Positions 1 through 5,538 of a stretch of 8,636 nucleotides of DNA are shown in pieces. Location of the stretch: assembly GCA_019084405.1 (NCBI GenBank), contig JAHRFX010000012.1, forward strand, positions 1 to 8,636, read 5' to 3'. A program made the position numbers and the translations under genes. Source of the DNA: Methanobacterium sp. (GTDB taxonomy: Archaea > Methanobacteriota > Methanobacteria > Methanobacteriales > Methanobacteriaceae). Positions within the stretch are counted from its first letter, which is position 1. Every line of letters begins with the position of its first letter. The notes beneath the pieces are model-generated. The model was not told where the DNA came from and made no database searches. It saw only the letters and a list, made by a program, of their open reading frames with translations.

Positions 1-143
1 GAATTGGAAATAGTGAATCTGAATGAATAATATTTTTTATTTTGATAAAATTTAGTCATTTCTCTAGGGATTTCTTTAATTTGCAGGCAGCCACATTTTG
101 AACATTCAATATAATCGAATATTTCTCTAGTTCCAAACATCAT
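1..143 (-). pseudogene. Second, 5'-truncated copy of the methyltransferase start, running off the window
   Basis: Read right to left, the left IR1 arm encodes the same residues as the plus-strand methyltransferase. It begins MMFGTREIF at 143, passes through a CSKC pair and continues to the window edge; 47 codons are visible. The frame is closed upstream by TAA at 155-153, which lies at the turn of the inverted repeat. The first zinc-ribbon pair (CKIC, present in the loop on the other strand) is therefore missing. At 101-99 this copy reads TCA (serine), where the plus-strand copy has TAA. No ribosome binding site is evident. It is either the start of a second full methyltransferase gene lying to the left, or an artefact copy; the window cannot decide. 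Confidence 0.7.
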
Positions 144-154
144 CTCTCTTATTT
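1..154. repeat. IR1, left arm of long inverted repeat (partner 217-370)
   Basis: Bases 1-154 are the reverse complement of 217-370, checked base by base: position i pairs with 371-i, with one mismatch (G100 against A271) in 154. The loop is 155-216 (62 bases). The arm starts at window base 1, so the repeat may be longer. Both arms are coding sequence for the N-terminal part of the methyltransferase, so this is a duplication of a gene end, not a simple hairpin or insertion-sequence terminus. The turn has a 4-base microhomology: the ATTT at 151-154 could pair with AAAT at 217-220 just beyond the loop. Origin by fold-back template switching or by an assembly chimera is inference. Confidence 0.97.
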
Positions 155-164
155 AAAAGGGGGA

Positions 165-311
165 ATTAAATTTAAATGTAAAATATGTAATAATACAAAG
201 GAAAATAAAACCATTCAAATAAGAGAGATGATGTTTGGAACTAGAGAAATATTCGATTATATTGAATGTTAAAAATGTGGCTGCCTGCAAATTAAAGAAA
301 TCCCTAGAGAA
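165..311 (+). pseudogene. Broken 5' part of the methyltransferase gene (zinc-ribbon region)
   Basis: In the frame of the downstream methyltransferase, this stretch reads IKFKCKICNNTKE, then some 17 residues leading to DYIEC, then a stop, then KCGCLQIKEIPRE. Two CxxC pairs (codons 177-188 and 267-278) form the N-terminal zinc ribbon commonly seen before Methyltransf_23-type SAM domains. The TAA at 270-272 replaces the TCA seen in the inverted copy at 101-99. No ATG/GTG/TTG lies in frame before the first cysteine; only ATT at 165 is available, and GGGGG at 159-163 is too close to serve it well. The ATG at 228 would give only 14 codons before the stop. Seen: loss of start and an in-frame stop. 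Inferred: the zinc ribbon is not made from this copy. Confidence 0.75.
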
Positions 312-370
312 ATGACTAAATTTTATCAAAATAAAAAATATTATTCATTCAGATTCACTATTTCCAATTC
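217..370. repeat. IR1, right arm of long inverted repeat (partner 1-154)
   Basis: This is the reverse complement of 1-154, with a single mismatch at A271. It covers the methyltransferase 5' region, including the ATG at 312 and the first 19 codons after it. Beyond 370 the partner would lie outside the window, so the true end of the arm is unknown. Confidence 0.97.
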
Positions 371-1133
371 ATTTAAAAAAAAAATTATTAAAAAAAGAAA
401 TGAACATTGTTTATTTGAAAATAGTTTATTAGGAAAATTAGTTAATATTAAATATCCTAATGATTTTTTATCTATTTTAGGAGACTTAGGAATAGATATT
501 AATTCTAAAGTATTAGATGTTGGTTGTGGGACCGGTGCATTACTTCTAAGCTTAAAAGATGCAGGTTTTAATGAACTAATGGGTATTGATCCATTTTTAG
601 AAAAAGAAATAAATTTAAAAAAATTAAAAATACTTAAAAAAAGCATACATCAAGTTTCAGATAATCAAAAATTTGATTTTATCATTTTCAGCCATTCATT
701 TGAACACCTTGAAGATCCGATAGAAACATTAAATAAAGTTAAAAAAATCTTATCTAAAAATGGAAAATGCATAATAAGAATCCCAGTTAAAACCGAATAC
801 ATATGGAACAAATATGGAATTAACTGGGTTCAAATAGATGCACCAAGACATTTTTTTATTTATACTATGGAAGGGTTTAAAATTTTAGCTAAAAAGGCAG
901 GTTTTAAAATCAAAAAAACTTTTTTTGATTCAACTGAATTTCAATTTTGGGGAAGTGAACAATACAAAAAGGACATACCGTTAGAATCTGAAAATTCATA
1001 TGCAGTTAATCCTGAAAAAAGCATCTTTACCCATTTTGATATCAAAAAATTTAAACTCCGATCACAAGAATTAAATAATAAAAGATTAGGGGATCAAGCA
1101 ATTTTCATACTGGAGTTGAATAATGAAACCTAA
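312..1133 (+). CDS. Class I SAM-dependent methyltransferase (Methyltransf_23-like), N-terminally truncated
   Basis: A probable cytoplasmic methyltransferase that would methylate a sugar or glycan, given its glycosyltransferase neighbours; the substrate cannot be read. It has 273 residues from the ATG at 312. SAM motif I is LDVGCGTG at residues 68-75, the acidic end of strand 2 is GIDP at 91-94, and the motif IV region is SHSFEHLEDP at 127-136. APRHFFIYT follows at 177-185, typical of the UbiE/Coq3-like group. The catalytic fold looks complete. The 312 start is only the first ATG after the in-frame stop at 270-272; homologous sequence continues upstream into a broken zinc ribbon, and no good ribosome binding site precedes 312. 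A run of ten A at 375-384 is a frameshift risk, but the frame is intact. It overlaps the next gene by 11 bases, so the two are co-translated. These are the only plus-strand genes here. Confidence 0.85.
   Translation: MTKFYQNKKYYSFRFTISNSFKKKIIKKRNEHCLFENSLLGKLVNIKYPNDFLSILGDLGIDINSKVLDVGCGTGALLLSLKDAGFNELMGIDPFLEKEINLKKLKILKKSIHQVSDNQKFDFIIFSHSFEHLEDPIETLNKVKKILSKNGKCIIRIPVKTEYIWNKYGINWVQIDAPRHFFIYTMEGFKILAKKAGFKIKKTFFDSTEFQFWGSEQYKKDIPLESENSYAVNPEKSIFTHFDIKKFKLRSQELNNKRLGDQAIFILELNNET
1112..1115 (+). promoter_or_regulatory. Ribosome binding site GGAG for the GT2 gene at 1123
   Basis: GGAG ends 7 bases before the ATG at 1123, inside the last codons of the methyltransferase gene. It supports this start and an overlapping, coupled gene pair. 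Confidence 0.7.
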
Positions 1134-2133
1134 TGTTTCTATAATAATCCTTAATTGGAATGGTTGGGAAGATACCATAGAATGCCTGGAATCACTTTAT
1201 CAAATAGATTATCCAAATTATAATGTTATCGTGGTAGATAATGGTTCTGAAGATGATTCAATAGAAAAAATAAAAGAATATTGTACAGGCAAAATTAAAG
1301 TTAGTTCTGATTTTTTTGAATATGATGCAACTAATAAACCGATAAAAATAGTTGAAATAACTAAAAAAGAATCTGAACTTTTCAGCAAAATCAATGGTAA
1401 ATTCAAAAAATTAATTCTTATAAAAAATGATCAAAATTATGGCTTTGCTGAAGGTAATAATATTGGAATTAGATTTGCCTTAAGTTATCTAAATACTGAT
1501 TATGTTCTTTTATTAAACAATGATACTATCGTCGATAGAAATTTTTTATCTGAATTGGTGGATATTGAAGAAAATGAAAATAATGTTGGTATTTTAGGCC
1601 CTACAATTTTCTATTATAATGATAAAAACAGAATACAGTCTGCAGGAGTCAAAATATCATGGAAAAAAGGAATTGCAATTTCTTTGAAACGTAATAAAAT
1701 ATTCAAAGATGAATCAAATAATATAAATGATGTAGATGCAGTATCAGGATGCTGTTTACTGGCTAAAAGTGAATTATTTAAAAAAATAGGATTTTTAAAT
1801 TCAAAATATTTTTTATATTGGGAGGAAACAGAATGGTGTATTAGAACTCAGAAATTGGGTTATAGAATTATTCATGTTCCAAATGCTAAAATATGGCATA
1901 AAGTATCAGCTACAACAAACAAATCTAGAGGGGTATATGAATTTTATATGATACGGAACATGATCTGGTTTATGAAGGAACATGCGCAGAATATTCATTT
2001 CCTTATTTTTAGCATATATCTATTGATTTTTAGGTTTTGGTTTATTAGTGGGTCTTATATTATTCATAACAGGGATTATAAAGCATTTTTTTATTCTATA
2101 AAAGGGTTGATGTATGGATTTTTTGAGGATTAG
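1123..2133 (+). CDS. GT2 family glycosyltransferase, WbbL/rhamnosyltransferase-like
   Basis: An inverting GT-A glycosyltransferase that probably adds one sugar to a lipid-linked surface glycan on the cytoplasmic face. The 336 residues show the family motifs in order: N-terminal nucleotide-binding strand VSIIILNWNG (5-14), VVDNGSEDDS (37-46), GFAEGNNIGI (107-116), and a metal-binding DxD variant LLNNDT (130-135). The acceptor region is GCCLLAKSELF (209-219), FLYWEETEW (230-238) with the usual acidic pair, and IWHKVSATT (257-265). The stretch 290-312 is hydrophobic and may sit in the membrane, as in many WbbL-like enzymes. An insertion at about 52-100 between the second and third motifs is longer than usual. 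The gene overlaps the methyltransferase by 11 bases. It converges on the minus-strand membrane-protein gene, with IR2 between them. Family assignment is firm; the sugar is unknown. Confidence 0.9.
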   Translation: MKPNVSIIILNWNGWEDTIECLESLYQIDYPNYNVIVVDNGSEDDSIEKIKEYCTGKIKVSSDFFEYDATNKPIKIVEITKKESELFSKINGKFKKLILIKNDQNYGFAEGNNIGIRFALSYLNTDYVLLLNNDTIVDRNFLSELVDIEENENNVGILGPTIFYYNDKNRIQSAGVKISWKKGIAISLKRNKIFKDESNNINDVDAVSGCCLLAKSELFKKIGFLNSKYFLYWEETEWCIRTQKLGYRIIHVPNAKIWHKVSATTNKSRGVYEFYMIRNMIWFMKEHAQNIHFLIFSIYLLIFRFWFISGSYIIHNRDYKAFFYSIKGLMYGFFED

Positions 2134-2186
2134 ACATATTTTTATCTAACTGGAATATATTTGAGAACCATTAGAGTCATATATTC

Positions 2187-2260
2187 TATTCTTAGGAACA
2201 AAAAACATTTTAAACGAGAAATTTGTAATTAAAAATATAGAAGGTGTTAGTAGAGATATT
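2187..2260. repeat. IR2, left arm of inverted repeat (partner 2302-2375)
   Basis: These 74 bases are the exact reverse complement of 2302-2375, with no mismatch; the loop is 2261-2301 (41 bases). Both arms encode the C-terminal region of the DUF2206-like protein. It lies between convergent genes, so both transcripts would carry a 74-bp stem if they read through. Confidence 0.97.
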
Positions 2261-2272
2261 AAATTAATAAGT

Positions 2273-2288
2273 ACAAATAATTATTTGT
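2273..2288. repeat. 16-base perfect palindrome at the centre of IR2
   Basis: ACAAATAATTATTTGT is self-complementary. Its centre (2280.5) is within half a base of the centre of the whole IR2 (2281). The pairing does not extend into the rest of the loop. It could help a strand fold back here, or be chance in AT-rich DNA. Confidence 0.6.
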
Positions 2289-4368
2289 TAAATAAAAATA
2301 GAATATCTCTACTAACACCTTCTATATTTTTAATTACAAATTTCTCGTTTAAAATGTTTTTTGTTCCTAAGAATAAATAGGAATCCGTATTATAATGATT
2401 AATTCGTTTAATTTTTGAATAGTTTATTCCCAGAAATAAGATATATCTATATTCGTCTGCATAAATATTTGAAGAAGTATTTTTATTAGTATTTATCCAT
2501 CTAGCACCATATACTTCCATTTTGTTAAATAAAGGATTATCTAAATTAGCATTTAAGGAAATTGAAAATGGATCTTCATTAAACATTTCTGTCATTAATC
2601 CTGTATTGAATAGTAAAAAGATTATGCAGAAAATTGAAATAGCTTTTATTGAAAACTCGTTTATTTTATAAAGAGAGGGGATTATCTTCTGTATGGTGTT
2701 AAAAATAATCATAAACCCCAGTACAGAAAAGGGTGCCAAAAACAATAATGTTATTTGGTATAATCTTGAAACATTTAGTGCACTTCCAAAATACGGTAAA
2801 ATAACTCCGAAGAATGCTATTGTAAAACATGCAATTGACATAATTAGATATCCATTTTTTAGTATATCATCCTTTTTCTTCTTCTTTTTTATATTGATAA
2901 TACTACTTAAAATTCCAATACCAATAAAAAATTGTACAGATAGGTTTAGATATTTTAAAATATTTCTAGTCATAGATTGGCTTTGTGTAACTACAGCCAT
3001 ACCTTGGGCTGAATTTACATTCATGATATCTAGAATATTTGTGAAAATATTTCGACCTATAAGAATTAAATGTTCAAAGGCATTATATCTTGAAAAACTC
3101 ATATACCACGCTATACAAATTACAATAAAGAATATAACATAATTTAGAGAGATTGGAGATTTTTTTAAATCAATTATACTTATTTTTTGCTTTATGCCAA
3201 ATCGATTAAAATTTTTAGTTTGCATTAATTTCATAATTGCTACGATTATTATTGTAATGACTAGAATTAGCATATAGATATATGCTAATCCATAATGGGA
3301 TACAACTAGAGATCCACTAAAAATTAGGAACAATAATGATTTTTTTGTGGTGTCTATTTTAGAATTAAATAATAATAATATTAACAACATCAAAAAAAAT
3401 TCTGCTATTTGTTGTCTTAATACTTGCAAAATTTCTACAAAGAAAACAAAAAAAGATGTGAAAATTAAACAAGCAAAAAAAGATATTTTATGATTAAATT
3501 GTTTTTTAAAAGCTACATATAATCCTAAAGGGACTAAAGCGAAGATCATTGGAAAAATTATTTTAAATACCCATATGATGCCTAAATTACAAATAACGGA
3601 AAAAATAGGAGCTAATATCCCTAAACTTAATGTTTGGTTATACATGTTTGATAAGCTGGAACCCCAAAATCCATTTTGTGAAACTAAATTTGAAAAGAAA
3701 TACTCATACTGAACATCCCAACCCCATAAATACATTGAAATTAGGGAAGTATGCAATATTAAAGAAATTGAAATAGCGTATATTGCTAGAGGATAATATT
3801 CTTTTTTTATAAAAATTCCAAAACCTATTAAAAGTGATGTCAATGAAATTAGAATAATTAAAATAATTAAAAAAATATTATTCTCATAAATATTCATATA
3901 ATAAGTTCCTATAATGGATAACAAAGGTAAGAGGCTCAAAAATAAAAATGGATGAAGAGAAAAATTTTTAATATTAAAATTAAATCCAAATTGCATTTTA
4001 ATGAGATATGCATACGAAAATAAAATCATTACCAATATAGTCATTGTTAATAATATATATTGGAATGCAATTGGATTGGAAATTCCAAATAATGGATAAA
4101 TTAAGTTCATTAGATATCCAATAAAAATAATAGTAGAAATACTCAATCCAATAATATACAATAATTTTTCAACATTATTAACATTCTGAATTCCGATTAT
4201 TTTAAAAAGAAGTAATCCTGGTATAAATATTAAATAAATAACTCCTATAATCTCTCTTAATACTGAAATCTGAATTCCTATATATTCTAATCCTACTATA
4301 CCTAATATTGATATCTGCATACATATTATAAATATTTTCAGGTTTGAATTAGAAATATTAAGTTCCAT
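2281..4368 (-). CDS. DUF2206-like polytopic membrane protein (GT-C-like), C-terminal tail altered
   Basis: A large archaeal membrane protein of about 695 residues with 16-18 hydrophobic segments, from about residue 10 to 570, and a soluble C-terminal part of about 110 residues outside the membrane. Diagnostic features are GWDVQYEYF (216-224) after the seventh segment, the SQNGFW loop next to it, and SHYGLAYIY further on. Acidic residues in an early external loop recall GT-C glycosyltransferases. A role as lipid-linked sugar transferase or polymerase is inferred; the family itself is poorly characterised. Start: the ATG at 4374 abuts the AGAGG at 4379-4375, whereas the ATG at 4368 has 6 bases of spacing, so 4368 is preferred. 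The last residues (DILFLFNK) come from antisense of the IR2 loop. The plus-strand copy shows the frame should continue DIKLISTNN, so the native tail has been replaced. It is the last gene of the minus-strand operon. Confidence 0.8.
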   Translation of the reverse strand: MELNISNSNLKIFIICMQISILGIVGLEYIGIQISVLREIIGVIYLIFIPGLLLFKIIGIQNVNNVEKLLYIIGLSISTIIFIGYLMNLIYPLFGISNPIAFQYILLTMTILVMILFSYAYLIKMQFGFNFNIKNFSLHPFLFLSLLPLLSIIGTYYMNIYENNIFLIILIILISLTSLLIGFGIFIKKEYYPLAIYAISISLILHTSLISMYLWGWDVQYEYFFSNLVSQNGFWGSSLSNMYNQTLSLGILAPIFSVICNLGIIWVFKIIFPMIFALVPLGLYVAFKKQFNHKISFFACLIFTSFFVFFVEILQVLRQQIAEFFLMLLILLLFNSKIDTTKKSLLFLIFSGSLVVSHYGLAYIYMLILVITIIIVAIMKLMQTKNFNRFGIKQKISIIDLKKSPISLNYVIFFIVICIAWYMSFSRYNAFEHLILIGRNIFTNILDIMNVNSAQGMAVVTQSQSMTRNILKYLNLSVQFFIGIGILSSIINIKKKKKKDDILKNGYLIMSIACFTIAFFGVILPYFGSALNVSRLYQITLLFLAPFSVLGFMIIFNTIQKIIPSLYKINEFSIKAISIFCIIFLLFNTGLMTEMFNEDPFSISLNANLDNPLFNKMEVYGARWINTNKNTSSNIYADEYRYILFLGINYSKIKRINHYNTDSYLFLGTKNILNEKFVIKNIEGVSRDILFLFNK
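2302..2375. repeat. IR2, right arm of inverted repeat (partner 2187-2260)
   Basis: Exact reverse complement of 2187-2260, lying inside the minus-strand membrane-protein gene. At the turn, GATATT (2255-2260) faces AATATC (2302-2307), and the loop ends in AATAG followed by AATAT. A strand ending in AATAT could have paired with ATATT at 2256-2260 and copied backwards. Confidence 0.97.
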
Positions 4369-4374
4369 AACCAT

Positions 4375-4379
4375 CCTCT
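4375..4379 (-). promoter_or_regulatory. Ribosome binding site AGAGG deciding the DUF2206 start
   Basis: On the minus strand AGAGG runs 4379 to 4375. It touches the ATG at 4374 but is 6 bases from the ATG at 4368, which makes the latter the better start. It overlaps the region just after the stop of the preceding gene (4382-4380). Confidence 0.6.
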
Positions 4380-5519
4380 TTATTTTTCTAAATTATTATA
4401 AAGCGATATTAATTTTTTTGTCATCATATCCCAACTAAAAAAATTATCATAAGCTTTTCTACCATTCTCACCATATACATATCTTTTTTCAGGATTATCT
4501 TTTAGATATACTATAGCTTCTTGAATTTCATTAATATTTTCACAATCGACAATAATTCCACATTCATGCTCTTTAACAATATTAACCATAGAAGTTCCTT
4601 TGCTTATTAAGATAGGCTTTTTACACATCATGGCTTCAAAAAGCTTATTTGAACTGGCAAATTTAAAAGATGGAACTTTACTATTGTATAAAGAAAATAA
4701 TAAATCAGCTGAAATGCTTCTTTTTAGAACTTCGTCATAATTTATTTTACCAATAAATTCTATTTTAGCAGGATTTTTATCATATTCCATTTTTATTTCA
4801 TTAGAAAGGCTTCCAAAACCTGCGATAACTAATTTAGTTCCTTCAATTTTTTTCACTATTTGAATAACAGCCTCTAATGATTTATATTTTTCTAAACCTC
4901 CGGCGAAAAAGATAGTGAATAACTTGTTTGGCTTTTTATTATCTTTATAATTATCTAATATGTCTGGAGGTGAGTTATAGATTACAACAACATTATTATT
5001 TGGTATACCTTTTAGTTCATCAATTCTTGATTCATCAACGATAATTATTGCATCAGCAGCATTCATAAAAAATTTATTAAACCTAATTATCAAATTTCTA
5101 ATAATTTTAGGAATAAATTTAATCCTATTCTCATGAGTATCATACATTTCATAAATAAATTTTTTATTTCTTATTTTACTTGCAAAATATGCAGGAATTA
5201 TACAATTAATATTGATAACATGAATATAATCGGTTTTAATATTTAAAAGATATCCTAAAACGAATATCCACCAAATTGGAATGAATGGAATCATTTTTGG
5301 ACCATAAGGTGCTTTAAATTTTAATTTAATTTCGCGATAATTTGAACTATTTTCCTCATTAATTTCTTTCTTACCACTCCTATCCCAACATAATAATGTT
5401 ACAGCAAAACCACCTTCAATCAAGGCATATATTTCTTTAGATAGTCTGGGATCAAAATCTTTAGGGTTAGATTTTATAATTATAATATTTTTCTTAGATC
5501 CGGAGTTATTATTATCCAT
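4380..5519 (-). CDS. GT4-like family glycosyltransferase (GT-B fold)
   Basis: A retaining GT-B glycosyltransferase, cytoplasmic or membrane-associated, probably extending the glycan made by this operon. With the start at 5519 it has 379 residues. The N-terminal domain carries NPKDFDPRLSKE (18-29), typical of archaeal GT4 proteins, a hydrophobic patch at 76-92 that may bind membrane, and YEMYDTHENR (123-132). The C-terminal domain shows IYNSPP (180-185), FFAGGLEKYKSL (204-215), LVIAGFGSL (230-238), IEFIGKINYDEV (253-264) and SSNKLFEAMMCKKPILIS (289-306). The usual EX7E pair is incomplete: E295 is present, but eight residues earlier is F287. The start at 5573 would add 18 residues and overlap the preceding gene by 35 bases; GGTGA at 5528-5524 argues for 5519. 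Spacing is 19 bases to the preceding gene and 11 to the next. Donor and acceptor are unknown. Confidence 0.88.
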   Translation of the reverse strand: MDNNNSGSKKNIIIIKSNPKDFDPRLSKEIYALIEGGFAVTLLCWDRSGKKEINEENSSNYREIKLKFKAPYGPKMIPFIPIWWIFVLGYLLNIKTDYIHVININCIIPAYFASKIRNKKFIYEMYDTHENRIKFIPKIIRNLIIRFNKFFMNAADAIIIVDESRIDELKGIPNNNVVVIYNSPPDILDNYKDNKKPNKLFTIFFAGGLEKYKSLEAVIQIVKKIEGTKLVIAGFGSLSNEIKMEYDKNPAKIEFIGKINYDEVLKRSISADLLFSLYNSKVPSFKFASSNKLFEAMMCKKPILISKGTSMVNIVKEHECGIIVDCENINEIQEAIVYLKDNPEKRYVYGENGRKAYDNFFSWDMMTKKLISLYNNLEK

Positions 5520-5523
5520 TAGG

Positions 5524-5528
5524 TCACC
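5524..5528 (-). promoter_or_regulatory. Ribosome binding site GGTGA deciding the GT4 start at 5519
   Basis: GGTGA on the minus strand matches the archaeal anti-Shine-Dalgarno sequence and lies 4 bases before the ATG at 5519. It makes the longer 5573 start unlikely. Confidence 0.7.
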
Positions 5529-5538
5529 AAAATAGGTG

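Larger units (their letters stand above)
2165..2301 (+). pseudogene. Inverted copy of the 3' end of the DUF2206-like gene
   Basis: On the plus strand, after a TGA at 2162-2164, the frame reads EPLESYILFLGTKN, then the same residues as the end of the minus-strand membrane protein (ILNEKFVIKNIEGVSRDI). It then continues KLISTNNYLLNKNRI through the loop of IR2. There is no start codon, so it is a fragment. It is informative because the loop carries what looks like the true continuation of the membrane protein, which the minus-strand gene has lost. Just upstream of the exact repeat, ESYILFLG still resembles DSYLFLG of the intact gene with one extra codon. This may be chance, or the mark of a related second gene. 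After 2301 the frame runs antisense through the right arm to TAG at 2378-2380. Confidence 0.7.

Noticed and set aside
270..272. Recoding of the in-frame stop as selenocysteine or pyrrolysine
   Set aside because: The codon is TAA. Known archaeal recoding uses UGA (selenocysteine) or UAG (pyrrolysine), and the inverted copy has plain serine there.
1..370. Insertion sequence or MITE with terminal inverted repeats
   Set aside because: The arms are clearly methyltransferase coding sequence, no target-site duplication was seen, and no transposase is present.
341..646. Open minus-strand frame of 101 codons
   Set aside because: Antisense to the methyltransferase, including its SAM motif, and not in the frame of the inverted methyltransferase copy.
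1..2375. Phase-variable invertible segment flanked by inverted repeats
   Set aside because: The repeats pair locally (IR1 with itself, IR2 with itself), not across the 2-kb block. Recombination between partners would flip only the 62- or 41-base loops. No recombinase gene is present.
2871..2890. T/C-rich tract resembling an oligo-T terminator
   Set aside because: It is the coding sequence for a lysine run in a cytoplasmic loop of the membrane protein, mid-gene.
2693..3142. Open plus-strand frame of 149 codons
   Set aside because: It lies wholly antisense to the membrane-protein gene, has no family motifs or ribosome binding site, and mirrors hydrophobic codons of the real gene.
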